Part shown: positions 22,778 to 34,722 of the stretch, piece after piece
Layout of the letters: each line of letters begins with the position of its first letter
How positions within the stretch are numbered: position 1 is the stretch's first letter
Assembly: GCA_003952965.2 (NCBI GenBank)
Contig: CM025851.1
Location: forward strand, 8,783,647 to 8,847,646
Length of the DNA: 64,000 nt
Direction: 5' to 3'
From: Morella rubra
Lineage: Eukaryota > Streptophyta > Magnoliopsida > Fagales > Myricaceae
Translations under genes and position numbers: made by a program
Notes under the pieces: model-generated
The model's input: only the letters and a program-made list of their open reading frames with translations
Database searches by the model: none
Told to the model about the DNA's origin: nothing

Positions 22778-25700
22778 TATAAGTAAAAGTGTACTATCTC
22801 GTTCTGAGCAACTTATTTTTTGTGGGTTAACAAAAAGAGAAAGCATGTAAAAATGAAAGATTTCGGGACAAAAACAGTTTTAGTTCTCATCACCAGTGCT
22901 TGGGGTATAATGTCTTTTTCGTTTTCTGCTCTCTACTGATCATGAAAAGTCTGCAGCTAATAAATCAACAGAAAATTGAAGCCCATCTTCTCAACAGCTA
23001 ATTACCCATGGGTTTTTCACATTCAGATGGTCCTTTATGTGCAACATGCATGACCTGATCTGTTGGGCACATACTAACTCCTCCATACCGTTCGCAAGAA
23101 ATTTCACAGCCTGGATCGCCAAGTGAGCCCCCCAAAAAATCTCGTATTAAGGCCCTTAATAATAAGAAAAACTTTTACCAACTTATCAGAATGACCTTTT
23201 GATTGAGGAGCCTCGTAATAAACACCCAGTTGGCGCATGCCACATGAAAAGAGGTTGCTGTGGCAGTGCATGATACAGAAATTTATCTTTCCAAGCGGAT
23301 ATCTGTTGATCCCTTGTATCGCAGAAGTCAGGTTTATCCCATGTCGAGATAGGATATGACTGCCAGAAATGATCATCCATGCGCTGTCCAGAAAGTACTT
23401 TCTTCTTGGGTTAAGCTCAAGCCTCAATTACACAGCAACAGTAATGAATTTTATGTATATCTTTTTCGGTTTCGCGTCCATAATTATTACAGTTATGTTG
23501 GTGCTGATATTGCTCTCACCATGCTGGCAGTAGTGCTATCGATCATAATTACCAAGCACTTGATTTACAAGTGATGGCAGAAAAGATTAGCTGACTGTAG
23601 ATTTGATGTGTTTTATGGATGATCATCATGCTGGCTCGATTAGCAGTGTAATTAGAGAGGTAGGTCCGCCGCATGCCGCTCCTGTTGTTTTTCCAATTTT
23701 TAATCATTTCTTCTTTTTTTGGTTCGAATGTCAATCCTACTCGAGACTGATCCTTCCTATACCAACCATACAAACATAAAATCTTAACTGAGAGGACCCG
23801 AATATTCAATTCGGACTTGAACGAACCTAGGACATGTTTATTTGGATAAAAATTTTAGAATTTGAATCCAACTTTCTAACCTTACAATTCCAATATTACT
23901 CTTACACCATACTAATACAACTTAACATTACTTTTTTACAAATATCAATACAACTCAATAACTTTTACACGCATACTAATAAAACTCTAATATCACCTAA
24001 ATATTCATACCATACTTAGAATTCTTAAAATTTTAACAAAACGAATATGCCCTCGGTTTGTAAGAAAAAAGGTCGCCTAGGTTCCTCCTTAGTAGGATAG
24101 TTAAAGACACACTAAATGGATTTCCATGAATCAATAAAAAAAGAAGAAGGAAAAGACAAAAGAAGAAAGAAAAGGAAAACTAAAAATTACATGAAGGTGA
24201 AATGGAAAGACCCACAAAGAAAATCATGGAAAAATAGAATTGGTTGTGTTAGATGATCTTTCCAATACCTCTCTAAAGAGAGTGGAAATTAAAATGGATT
24301 AAACTGATCTGTTCTGTTTTGTAATAAATGATATTTATAATTTACCATTACATCATCCCAGCCGTATCTCACAGCAAGAAAGGCACCTTCATTTTATTTC
24401 CATTTTTGCATGCAGTCTCGATGGTTATGAAGTGCCAGGATTTTACAGCATCAGCCTTGCAACAAAAATTCCAACACAAGACCAAACCTTAAGAGTCTAG
24501 CACAAGTAATTGGTGATGTAATACTGGCACTAACTTGACTACTGGGAAGCCCACTCAGCATCTCCTCCCATTTACTAATTCACAATGCTTTCTCTCAAGC
24601 AATGGTGCCTTCCTCGAAATGATCAAGATCATTCGCTGATTGGCAAACGAAGTGGGTCGACATCTTTCCATAAAAAAGTGAATCGCTACTGCTTTTATGC
24701 CAGGACACCGGTGCCTCCTTTTCGGTACAGATTTTCTAAGATGTGAGATGATGTCATGGCGCTTACAGGACACTCCATTGATTTGCAGAAAGAGGAAAAT
24801 TCAAGTATCACGCATACAAGGAGCGCCAATAATGTGCCTTCTTGGTAAAGGCTATCTAACCACAGTATCTGGACTAAGCGGACTCCTCTGACTGGACAAG
24901 GTGAAACTTTCCACCACTTATCTGTCTCATCCTATCAGCTACTAACAACAGGGACTCCCTGCTCTTTCTGACATGGGAAACAGTATGGAAAGAACAGAGA
25001 AACACGCACAAAATATCTCGGATGGCGACGTCTTTAGTGTGACTACATCAAGGCGTGCATGTAATTCAAATATCACATTATAGTACTATCTAAACTATAT
25101 TACTTCGCATTGTATAGGCCTATTTCTGCGAAGGAGGAGGAGCACAAAGCAGAGCTCTATACATCTCAGTGGGCGGCGATAATATTCAAACTCCACTATA
25201 TTTAACATCCAACCATGAAGTTAATTAGTGGTTGACTGGGGTGCCATTATTTCAGGAATTGCGCTGTAATTCCTTTCTAAAGGCTTCTTGTTTTCATACT
25301 TCCACTAATTTTTTTAAAAGAACCCAGTATCAACTATCAAGATATTCAAATTTCGAAGAATAAAAATCATGAGGTACTTGAACTAAACCCCTCTCACTAT
25401 TTTGTGTGTCTACTCTCTAGCGGCTTAAAGAGAAATTTTTGTCACTCAGACAGAAAGTCTCTGAAGAACAAGGGGGTAAGGGACAAGGGGAATGTATCAA
25501 ATTGTTCTACATGTGATGAACTCATGTTAGAACCTGGGAAGTGGATGATGGCACAAGAAAAAAACAGAACAGCCATCTCTCTAAAGTTCAGCAAAGGAAT
25601 TGATCAATCGACTTTCTATTGATTGCTGGGTGATCTCCAGCATTCACGTATGAGAAAAATTCCACTTCAGAAGATTTGCATCTCAGTCTGACGCTATAAT

Positions 25701-26640
25701 AGTTTTTTGATTTGTTCATCTTGAAACCTGATTGAAAATGAAGCAAAAAAAGCATGTCACAGCCATGAATGAGAATCGAAATCATTGGGTCAAACGTACT
25801 GCAAACACTTTACCTCATAAGCTTGCCCCTTGGGCAGCTAGTTTGAATTTGGAAACGAACATTCCCTTGTCTTGTATTCCTACTGTATGTATGGCTAGTG
25901 ACAATCCAAGGTTTCACCATGATTGTTGTATTGTGATTAGGAATACATCTTTGCTTCGAAAAAAAAAGAAAAAGAAAAAGAGACTCGAATATATAATTAG
26001 ACATGATGTGCTACTTTCTCTGTTCCTCTAACAGCATCGATTACTGAGAAATAGTTGCAAAAGAAGTCCGAACCGCTTCTAACTCTACAGCAGCACTACC
26101 CGAAGGAAACACAAGTTCATAGTTTTGGGGCAAACGACTAATTAATGCATAATTCAACTGCAAATATGTTGGATATCAAAAGGGTTATATTCAATATTTT
26201 GTCTATAAAACGAAGTGAAGAGAAAATGAAATACTTGAAGAAGTAACAGCACCATTACCATTGTGAAGAACAGTACTTCTCAAAGTCAACTGCTTTATGT
26301 TACCTTGCGTTGTCTTCTAATATTATCAATGTGAGGTGGGTAAAGAAAGCGCACACTGTACGGACAACGCAATTGATGTACAGAATGAAGACAGTCTAAG
26401 ATTAAGGTCCATAGTAAATGTATGGGCTTAGTTTTGATGCATCAGTGCTTAGTTTCGTTGCAGATTGAGTCGTCCCGAGCTCCTGGGAACATAAGGCGTT
26501 GGAGGTTCAAGCCGGTTGTGTTGCCAATTGTTGCACTTTGACAAGGCCTAGCTGACGATGGACAGGGCCCAGGAAACTCTGTTCAAAGGGCCCCAGAAAG
26601 TGAATTGTACTTTTGACGGAAAAAAAAATCCAGAGATGTT
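22778..26640. other. Intergenic region, no gene supported
   Basis: Only short, unrecognised reading frames occur. A minus-strand frame at 23104-23427 has no motif I know. A small TIR element lies near 23832-24050, and a purine tract near 25960-25980. Confidence 0.5.
23832..24050. mobile_element. Small AT-rich TIR element (MITE-like)
   Basis: The left end contains CATGTTTATTTGGATAAAA and AATTTTAGAAT. The right end, read in reverse, contains CATATTCGTTTTGTTAAAA and TTTTAAGAAT. The imperfect inverted repeats cover about 30 bases around noncoding AT-rich DNA. Confidence 0.4.
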
Positions 26641-26759
26641 TAAATTATGCTTCCTTGTTGCTTACCCCCAAAAGAAAAAAATTATGCTTCATTGTTCCCA
26701 ACTCTCTTTCTTGCGGCCATGAAATATCCTGAAACGGACCTCTTCAAACGTCAGGCCCT

Positions 26760-28412
26760 GGCACTCGTGAGCATATGGGCCGACAAACTGACGTACAAAA
26801 AGTATAGCGACGCTAAGGAAAAGCCCAGGGAAGATTTGTCTAAACTCTTAAGTGCTTAAAACAGGAAACGGAGTAAATATAAATAAACAAAAAAGACACA
26901 TGAGAAAGTTCCATTGATATCTACTATCCGTAGTATATATACTATGGGTATTAATGAGAAATATATATTAAAGAAAAAATGAGCGTTACACCAAACTTAC
27001 GGTGGTGTGTCTCACTTAGGTGGTAATTGTCACCCTCAAAATTTCTATCTTCATTAAAAAATTATAAAATAATCTCTCTCTCCTTCTCAATTTATTATTT
27101 TTTATTATAATATTTATTTAAATCTTCTCTCTCTTCACTTTTTCATCAAATATTATAAAATATCTTTACTTTTTCACAAACTCCAAAACTTCAAAATTTT
27201 TATCCCAGAACACCCCCTTAATTTAAACAAAATTATATGCAGAAAGATTGCTTAAACCTTATGTTTGAATGCTTCAACAAAAATTGAAATTTTTTTCATT
27301 GATGATATAGTAGATTTTATTGGAATTTGAGAAAAAAAAAAGGTAGCGAAAGATAATTTGATAAAATTTTTTAATAAGAACATGTGCAAATTTTTGTGTC
27401 AAATATAGCATAACAAAGATTATCTCTATCTGGATTATCTTTCTGTTTCAACCCATAATTTTCTATTAGCATTCAAAGGCAACATTCATATGTAAAGCTG
27501 CCCATTTTACTATGTCTTTTTATGTCTCTGCATTTTTTTTTTCCTGATGGTTTATTCTATTATATTTTCCATGCAACTTTTGATGTCACTCTCTAGTACC
27601 TTAACCGAAATACTTAAATAAAACTCTATTAATTCTGGATAGCACGTAATTACACCCTCAAAACGAAGATTATCTCTATACACTCTATAATTGGATTATC
27701 TTTCTAATTCAACCCGTAATTTTTTATTAGATTTTCATATGGGAACCTTCATATGTAACGCGCGCTACCCATTATATTATGTCTTCGCATATCTTATGAA
27801 TTGGCACTTTTATTCTATATTTTCCATGCCCCTTTTGAGTTTTGATGTCACTCATACTTAACCAGTATACTTAAATAAACTCCTTTTTTTTTTCTTTTTT
27901 TTTTTGCGTAGCACCTATTCGTATAATAATTAAATATGATTACCAATATAAACAAATCCATAAATTACACTAAATTAACTACGTGATAACTTTTGCCATC
28001 TCTCATAGCAAAGAGACATGGTTTTAACTTAAGCAACTTTTTTCATAATACAATAATATAATTTCGCCGCGTTTTTCGCGAACTACGTACTCTTGTTGCG
28101 TATGGGTGGGTGCATCAATAATCCAAAAATAATGGCTAATGGGGGTATACCGTTTCGTTTAAAGGTCCACTCAAAAGTAATTACATATGGCATGATAGTT
28201 GGTATATGGATTAATTTTTTAACCAGAAGACAATATGGTTTTCATCACCAGTAGTCGATCGCTTTGCCAAAAGTTGCAATATTTCTTAAACGACCCTTGA
28301 TTTGAATAATAAATAATTGTGTGATTTCGTTCAAGAATCAATTGATCTCAAGTTAAGAGGCATCCACCTTTTGAATACACTCCAAAAGTAATGCACGAAA
28401 TGGATTTGGACG
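26760..28412. repeat. Upstream module of thionin-like locus A, related to 45835-46720
   Basis: Several blocks are shared with the region upstream of locus D: GCATATGGGCCGA (26770), GATGAGAAAGTTCC-type words (26900), and CAACCCGTAATTTTTTATTAG with CTTCATATGTAACG (27705-27760). The last block also occurs as a more diverged local copy at 27415-27620. The whole interval appears to be 5' flanking DNA that duplicated with the gene. Confidence 0.65.
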
Positions 28413-28413
28413 C

Positions 28414-28420
28414 TATAAAT
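28414..28420 (+). promoter_or_regulatory. TATA box of thionin-like locus A
   Basis: TATAAAT lies 62 bases before the ATG at 28476. The same CACGAAATGGATTTGGAC-CTATAAAT context is repeated before loci B (about 29327-29333) and C (about 50886-50892), and in a promoter without a gene (about 50336-50342). Confidence 0.65.
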
Positions 28421-28475
28421 TCTGGGTTTTCCCTGGCTGCGTCTAAATAACGAAAAACATAGAAATTGCAGAGAA

Positions 28476-28890
28476 ATGGGTGCAAATGTGATAATGAGGT
28501 TTCTGGTGGTGATGGTGGTGTTGAATGTCATGCCTAAACTCGTTGCAGGACAAACCTATGAAGCCTTGGCTCCCTCTCCCCATCCCCATCCTCCTCTCCT
28601 ATTGCCCTCACACTCTCTTTCTCCCAGCACTCCACCTTCTGATTTCCCGGATCACCCAGGCATTCGGTCCCCTCCGCCACTTGATAATTTCAAAAGGTTT
28701 AAGCTTCCAAAATGCATGGCTGATTGTGCTTTTGATTGCTATAGTCTTCAAAGGAAAAAGATTCCGGCTGGGACGTTTACATTTTGTTTTGGAAATTGTT
28801 TGAAAGATAAATGTGGTACCCCTCCCCCACTCGATGCCTTCGATTGCACTCGTCGCTGTTCAGACTCTATAAGCACCAATTATGAGCTGG
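28476..28890 (+). CDS. Thionin-like cysteine-rich secreted protein, locus A: exon 1 only
   Basis: Exon 1 is intact: signal peptide (residues 1-25, cleavage near VAGQ), a Pro/His/Ser-rich spacer (26-70), then a cysteine domain with paired C-x3-C groups (CMADCAFDC, CFGNCLKDKC, CTRRC). It ends E-L-G at donor CTGG|GTAAG, phase 1. This pattern is typical of plant thionin-like proteins, secreted small peptides often linked to defence or reproduction; function here is inferred from family only. The last exon, which carries the final C-x3-C pair in locus C, is missing: homology to the next unit begins about 100 bases downstream, inside the expected intron. The nearest matching last exon is that of locus B (29995-30056). 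Without splicing, translation would read through to a stop at 28926-28928. Confidence 0.7.
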
Positions 28891-29393
28891 GTAAGAAGCA
28901 CAGAACGTACAATATTCTTTACTGTTAATAGACATGCGCAAATCAATCTTCTTCTTCCTTACATGTATGGCTGAGTTTTGACTAAAGTTTATCCCCTGTG
29001 ATATATGAAACTGTTATGGTCCTTGCATATTAAACGGGGTAACCTCTAATCAAAGTTTATATATAATGTACAGATAACATGTATCGGTTTGTTATATGTT
29101 TACACCATTAATATAATTCGTTTGTTAACTGTTTTTGCATTGGATTCTATATTGCCCACAGCCTTTGAAGGCCTACGCTGCTTTGCCAAAAGTCGCCTTT
29201 CTTAAACGACCCTTCATTTCAATAGTAAATAATTTGTGTAATTTCATTCAAGAATCAATTTATCCCAAGTTTAAGCTAATCCACCTTTTGAATACTCTCC
29301 AAAAGTCGTGCACGAAATGGATTTGGACACTATAAATTATGGGTTTTCCCTGGCTGCTTCTAAATTACGAAAAACCATAGGAATTGGAGAGAA

Positions 29394-30056
29394 ATGGATC
29401 ATGCAAATGCGATGATGAGGTTTCTGGTGGTGTTGGTGTTGAATATCATGCCTAAACTCGTTGCAATACAAAACTATGAAGCCTTCCCTCCCTCCAATTC
29501 CCATCCCCATCCTCCTCCTCTCTTGATTCCTGCTTGCCTTCTTTCTCCAGCCACCACCCCACCCTCTTTCCCTCCCTTAGGCTTTCCTCGCCCCGACATT
29601 TCGTCCCCTCCACCACTCGATAGATTTGAAAGGTTTATTGTTGCAAAATGCATTGTTAGTGTGCCATAGATTGCTATAGACTGCATAAGAGAAGGGTCCC
29701 CGGAACGTTCACGTATTGTTTTGGTGATTGTGCCAAAGATATATGTGGTAACTATCCCCCATCTTTTGCCATTGATTGTACTAGCCGTTGTTCAGACTCG
29801 ATAAATACCAATTACGAGTTGGGTAAGAAGCACAGAACAATCTTTGTTTATTTTTAATAGAAAACTTCTCCCTTACATATGATCGAGGTTTGACTAGTTT
29901 ATTTGTTGAGGAGGTTATTTCCATTGTCTTTTTTTTTTTCTTTTTTTTTTTTTTTTGGTGTAATGTGATTTTTGTGACATTCTTGACTGGACAGATATGG
30001 ATGAAGTGGAAGGCTATATGGCAAAGTGCTACAATGGTTGCGGCGGGAATCACTAG
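29394..30056 (+). pseudogene. Thionin-like locus B, frameshifted
   Basis: Exon 1 is 29394-29822 and exon 2 is 29995-30056, with conserved donor (TTGG|GTAAG) and acceptor (GGACAG). Compared with locus C, one T is missing near 29660 (GTTAGTGTGCC against GTTAGTTGTGCC). This shifts the frame just after the first cysteine and stops translation at 29669. The rest of exon 1 and all of exon 2 are otherwise undamaged and nearly identical to locus C, so the lesion looks recent. The signal peptide and proline-rich spacer remain readable. The promoter with its TATAAAT box near 29327-29333 is intact. Confidence 0.85.
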
Positions 30057-30501
30057 CGGCTGCCTCTTCCTCAAAGCATATGGTAGATGCAACGAGAATA
30101 TAAGGATTATAAAAATATGGCATGTAATACTTCGCACTAGTGAAGCTTTTCTTTTGAATAATGTGGCCACGAGTATGGCTGTTTTTTGCCACAATTTCTA
30201 TTTCGTGATTTTAGTGATATAGACTTTAGTTTGTAAGGTCTTTGAATTCGGTGCACATTTATGGACATTGTAGCTTTTAAAATTTAAATGAAGAGTAAAA
30301 TAACCTCCTGCTACACTGGCCCAAAGCAGTTGGCGAGACAACCAACAGAGTTGTCCTGTTTCTAAAAAAATCCTGCAAATAGGTTAACTATGTAGCAAAC
30401 TAATTTTGCCATTTGAAATCATTGGGGTATCATACATACTAATTTAAGATTTCAGTGCTCAGTTGCAAGAATGAATAAATAAACACAGAAAGGACATCCA
30501 A
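30057..30501. other. Short tail-to-tail spacer between locus B and the F-box gene
   Basis: Contains the 3' flank of the thionin-like locus and the presumed 3' UTR of the minus-strand F-box gene. No separate gene is supported. The spacer is copied at 51604-52050 or so in the distal duplicate. Confidence 0.5.
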
Positions 30502-32277
30502 TTATTCACAAATAAATTGAGTTTCCATGTTCTTCAAAATGCTAGCCATCACGAACAAGATAGCCATGACGCAGGAAGAGGTTCCTTTGGCTTTCGTAGG
30601 AACAAAACCACAAGGAGGGATTATTTTTCTCAGCGATGGCCTCGAGAACACCATCCTCGCAACAATGTCAACATTGACACTATCACACCGCTGCAAATTA
30701 ATCTCCCTTAACCCTCTGCATTTCTCTACCACTTCCTTCACCCCTTTCGCCGTGACATTCAAGCAGCCTGCCAAGTCCAGATGTAGCAGCCTGCAACTTC
30801 TCTTTCCGACCACAGACAAAGCATCATCTTTGATCCCTGATCCTTCTGCATTCAGCTCCTCCAGCTTGCAGAGTTCGGAGTCAATCACGAACTCTTTAAT
30901 CCCACTACAATGGTTTATCTCCAAATGCTTGATCTCGTCGCATCTCTTAAAAATTTCCGATATGCTTTCTCCGGTAATTTTCAAACATAAACTTAAATTG
31001 AGCAGTTGCAAATTGGGGCAAACAGCAACCAGCTTTTTGATACTCTCATCGTCTAATTTACCATTCTGAGCCAAGTTCAGAGACTTGACTCGAGGGTTCA
31101 CCACAAATTCCGCAGTAATATGCTCCTCCCCTAGATTTGTTCTCTCCATGTTGACCTCCTTCAGGAGATGACACTTTTTAATGATGGTAAAGAGGGTGGA
31201 ATTCGTGAGCTTAGAACATAGACTGAAGTTAATTGAGGTTATCTTCGAAAAAAAACTGGATAACTCGAGTATGTTCTGGTCGGTGAGGAAACTTACTCCT
31301 TCAAGGTTCAACAAACTAAGACACTGATACTTATTCATCAGTACCGACATGCCAGAAAATGTGAAACCTTGGCAACGGGCAAGAGTGAGCTTATTTAGTG
31401 AGAGAGAAGCTTCTGCAATTGAACGAAGCAGTCCATCCGGGACAAACGAATTTGACAAATCAATCTCGCGCAAGGAATTAGCATACAGAAACGATTCTAT
31501 GAAACCAACTTCTATAGAAGGCAACCCGATTTCGTCAATTGATATGGATCTCAATTCAGGATTATGCCGAATGGCAAATCCAATAGCATTTTGGGTGATG
31601 CAGGCGCAGTCTCGGACAGTGATTTCTCTAAGTAAACCACAATTAGAAGACAAGGAGATTAGTGATTGATCGGTGATGAAATGGTTACCTGAAAGGTTGA
31701 TCTTGATCAGATTCTTAAGCCTCAACGACATTGCATAAACCCCCAAATCAGTCACCGCCCCCTTAAAGCTTTCCGCTTCCGCTAACCCACCTGAGGGGTA
31801 GCTAAAGTTATCCTCCGGATAACTAATATCAAGCTCTTCGAGATTTGGAAACGACGTTGCCATAACAACCAGATGCAAGTCCTGCAAGAACCCGATCTTG
31901 GAGCAGTTCAAGGTTCTCAAGTTCTTCAAATTTAAACCCAATTCTCTCAGCCCACCAAGAGGAAGATTCTTCTGGTTGGAAAGATTGAGAGCTTCGATGT
32001 CCAACCCCGATTTTGCAATCTGATAAAGAAGGCCTTCGAGGTCTCCTCGGAATTCACCGAGTTCTATCTTTTTGAGATGTTGGAATCTTCGGAGGAGTCG
32101 AGGGAGGAAAGGAATTGTTCGGTCGGATACAGTGAGGCTAACACGAAGTCGATCTGAGATCGCAAGGAACTGCCTGCATACCGAAGACAGTAATTCGAAG
32201 TGACGGTGGTGGTCGATGAGACCGAATATCAGTTCCCAACACTCCTCCGGCAGATGTCCGAGGGTTATCTCTGACAT
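30502..32277 (-). CDS. F-box / leucine-rich repeat (RNI-type) protein
   Basis: Single exon. The likely start is the ATG at 32277 (MSEITLGHLPEECWEL), giving 591 residues; an upstream in-frame ATG at 32367 would add 30 residues without features. The F-box lies at about 7-45 (LPEECWELIFGLIDHHRHFE, SVCRQFLAISD). About 18 cysteine-containing LRRs follow to residue 560, with motifs such as LNLSLCLKITGESI, LDLAGCLNVTAKGV and INLQRCDSVNVDIV. Family role: substrate adaptor of an SCF ubiquitin ligase, with the LRRs binding the target. The last 30 residues carry a hydrophobic stretch (CVMAILFVMASIL) that could act as a membrane tail, unusual for the family. It resembles the RNI protein I recall as At1g80630. 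The 3' end is copied in the distal duplication. Confidence 0.9.
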   Translation of the reverse strand: MSEITLGHLPEECWELIFGLIDHHRHFELLSSVCRQFLAISDRLRVSLTVSDRTIPFLPRLLRRFQHLKKIELGEFRGDLEGLLYQIAKSGLDIEALNLSNQKNLPLGGLRELGLNLKNLRTLNCSKIGFLQDLHLVVMATSFPNLEELDISYPEDNFSYPSGGLAEAESFKGAVTDLGVYAMSLRLKNLIKINLSGNHFITDQSLISLSSNCGLLREITVRDCACITQNAIGFAIRHNPELRSISIDEIGLPSIEVGFIESFLYANSLREIDLSNSFVPDGLLRSIAEASLSLNKLTLARCQGFTFSGMSVLMNKYQCLSLLNLEGVSFLTDQNILELSSFFSKITSINFSLCSKLTNSTLFTIIKKCHLLKEVNMERTNLGEEHITAEFVVNPRVKSLNLAQNGKLDDESIKKLVAVCPNLQLLNLSLCLKITGESISEIFKRCDEIKHLEINHCSGIKEFVIDSELCKLEELNAEGSGIKDDALSVVGKRSCRLLHLDLAGCLNVTAKGVKEVVEKCRGLREINLQRCDSVNVDIVARMVFSRPSLRKIIPPCGFVPTKAKGTSSCVMAILFVMASILKNMETQFICE

Positions 32278-32505
32278 CGATCTACGGGTAATTTGCTTCT
32301 GGTGGGATAGGGTCCAGGGATCAGAGGAGAGGAAGGTGCGGGTTTTTTCACTTGAAAAAAAAAACAAAAAGCTGGGAGTATTTGCTTTGTGTGGGTCCGG
32401 GAGCTCTATAGAATAATTTCAAATTTCATATGCTCTATGCTCCAATTTTTTCAATTACCACCCTAAAAGTTTCATTCTGCTGCTGACCGTATATTGATTG
32501 GAGGT

Positions 32506-32545
32506 CTTTGGGCCGTTTGATTGGTTATGGGCCTTGGGCTCATGC
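32506..32545. promoter_or_regulatory. Cluster of three site II motifs upstream of the F-box gene
   Basis: TGGGCC occurs twice and TGGGCT once within 40 bases, about 230-265 bases upstream of the minus-strand ATG at 32277. Such clusters bind TCP factors in plants and are common near genes active in dividing cells. Confidence 0.4.
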
Positions 32546-32852
32546 TTATCAACCCTGTATTTAAGCGTAATGCCTACTATTTCAATCTTAAACTGTGTCT
32601 ACGTATCTCCTAATGGAGTTGTCCTATATATATCCTTTATATGCGTAATGAATTGCATTTGTTTAGAAAAAAAAAATTGGGTTAAACTCTTTATAGAGAT
32701 TACCTTTTTAACTATTGAAGATAATTACTGATACGAGTAATGTTATACAAGTATTACAAGAAGTTAAGAGGACCTTTACCCACTAGGAGAAAAAAAATAG
32801 GACTTTCCCCCTTGTCTGATGCTATTTATAGAAAATATTTCTAGCTATAAGA

Positions 32853-33962
32853 CTCCATTTGTTTTAACGCAAAGGATTTTTTTTTTTCGTAAGGTAGTTT
32901 CAAAGCATTATGTTTCAGTAAAGTATTCTAATTTTTAGTATTTGATTTTACATCAAATATATTTTGTGAAAGATTTTTCAATGTTTTTGACGCATGTTAT
33001 ATTTTTCGTAATTTTATATGATTAATAAACTTAATTTTTAACATCAATTTGAAATAAATAAAAAAAGTTTTCAAGAGAGTAAGAACGGGGACCGGCCATA
33101 ATAGAGATGTGACGCCAATTAGGGTGAGAAGTTTGCAACCTGACCCAAAAAAAAGCTAAAGGGTTGGGGTCAATTTCCTTTGAATGCTTTGATTTCGGTT
33201 AGAGACCAAACATGAACTTGATTTTTCTCAGGTTCATATTTCAAAATTTGATCCCCAAACCCGAAAAAATTTAAAACCGTCGGGGTTAGGGTTCCTTCAA
33301 ATGCTTTGGTTTCGGATCAAAAACCCGAACACGAACCTGATTTTTCTCAGATTCATGTTTCAAAAGCAGACCCCAGTCCTGAAAAAGCTAAAATAGTCGG
33401 GATCGAGTTCCTTTGAATGCTTTGGTTTCGGGTTAAGACCCAAACATGAACCTGATTTTTCTTGGGTTCATGTTTCAAAAGACCCGACCCCGAAAAAAGC
33501 TAAAATCGTTAGGGGTTGAGTTCCTTTGAATGCTTTGATTTCGATTAGAACTAAAAAAAACATGATTTTTCTTGATTCATGTTTCAAAACCCGACACCCG
33601 AAAAAAGCTAAAATCAATTTTGGTTTCAGGTTAGAGACCCGAATACAAACCTAATTTTTCTCGGGTTTATGTTTCAAAACTTGATCCCGACCACGATGTA
33701 ACCTACCAGTTTGGGTTGAACCGGGATGATTTTGAGTAGGAGGTCGGGTCGATTGGATTTTTTGCCACCCCCTAAGACTGGAGAGGCAAGCTAGGAAAGA
33801 AGATTTACTAGATTCAAAAAATAAACCACTTTCAAGAAAGTAGAGCTTTTTTTTACGGTTGACCAAATTAAGTTTCGGTTGACTGTATTTTACAGAGCTC
33901 TCCAAACAATCAAAAGTATAGAAAATATTTTTAAAAAGTAAAATACGGCAAAACAAACGGAG
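32853..33962. mobile_element. TIR element with internal tandem repeats
   Basis: The left end CTCCATTTGTTTT and right end AAAACAAACGGAG form 13-base inverted repeats with one mismatch. The interior holds the tandem repeat described separately and no coding region. A related fragment in opposite orientation is at 9226-9780. A clear target duplication was not found. Confidence 0.5.
33130..33760. repeat. Tandem repeat of about 115-bp units, roughly five copies
   Basis: Each unit contains TTCCTTTGAATGCTTTG, ATTTTTCTCGGGTTCATGTT and AAAAAGCTAAAATCGT-type words. The TGCTTTG word recurs at about 33185, 33302, 33418 and 33531, spacings of 113-117 bases. A shortened last unit follows at about 33618. 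Confidence 0.75.
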
Positions 33963-34722
33963 CATATATAACTTCATTTTTCTTTTCCGAGCCTAATGCG
34001 ACAAAGAGGTGATCTCGGAAAAATTCCTTTTATCTTTTTATTTTTGCCAACAAAGTTGATATATTTTTCTCTTAAAGAAGGCAATTTTGAGGTAACAAAT
34101 AAATTTTATGCAAGGAAAAAAAAAAACAAAAATCGGAGTTGTATTAGATTTTGTTTTTTTATTTTTTTCTTCGTAGTTGTATTAGATTTTGAGATGTAAA
34201 TATATGCCAGCATCCCGTGCCCATTTTCCTCTTCCTCTCCAGTGATGCTAAATATTATAGCGCACATAATTGACTTGGGGGAGATCTCTGTGTGTGCGGG
34301 TCACAAACAGGTCATGGCAACACACAAAGAGATTTGTGTGATTGGTCAGGCCAGGCCATATGCCGGGCTTGACTGGCCCGAGTCTGACAGTCGATTTTGG
34401 CAACACAAACACGATCGTGGAAGGATTTAAACAGGCATAGGCCCAAGATAAATATGAATTATATAAATACCAAGGTTACAATTTTATGATGCCCTTTTTG
34501 TCATACGTGTCGCAGGAGAGCACCGATTTTCTTTACGATGTCGTCTTCGCGAAGCAAAACAGATAACTTAACAATACTTCACGGAACAAAAACATTCGCA
34601 AACCATACATTGCTTTCAGTAATTGTTTCCTAGTTGATTATTTCAAGTGGATTTAAGCTCAAGGACAAGCAGGAATCTAGTTGTTAGATGAAGGCGAGTC
34701 AGATGGCGGCGGAAGCTATAAA
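33963..34722. other. Spacer with a block copied at 52347-52460
   Basis: No gene is supported. The stretch near 34242-34370 (GCACATAATTGACTTGGG, AACAGGTCATG) matches sequence joined to the truncated F-box fragment at 52347. Confidence 0.55.

Larger units (their letters stand above)
28991..30787. repeat. Segmental duplication, proximal copy (paired with 50563-52346)
   Basis: The unit runs from TCCCCTGTGATATATGAAAC through thionin-like locus B, its last exon and 3' flank, into the 3' end of the convergent F-box gene. The two copies differ by scattered substitutions and small indels, many in poly-T tracts. The distal copy ends within the F-box coding sequence. Confidence 0.9.

Noticed and set aside
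23104-23427. Minus-strand 107-codon frame
   Set aside because: Has some coding-like look but no motif I can name, no supporting splice structure.
26647-26859. Plus-strand 70-codon frame
   Set aside because: Part of it is shared with noncoding DNA at 45895-45965, where the frame is broken; it is better explained as duplicated flanking DNA.
29890-30222. Frames on both strands over the last exon and 3' flank of locus B (also 51475-51769)
   Set aside because: They cross a poly-T tract and splice acceptor; the conserved element is the 62-base last exon in another frame.
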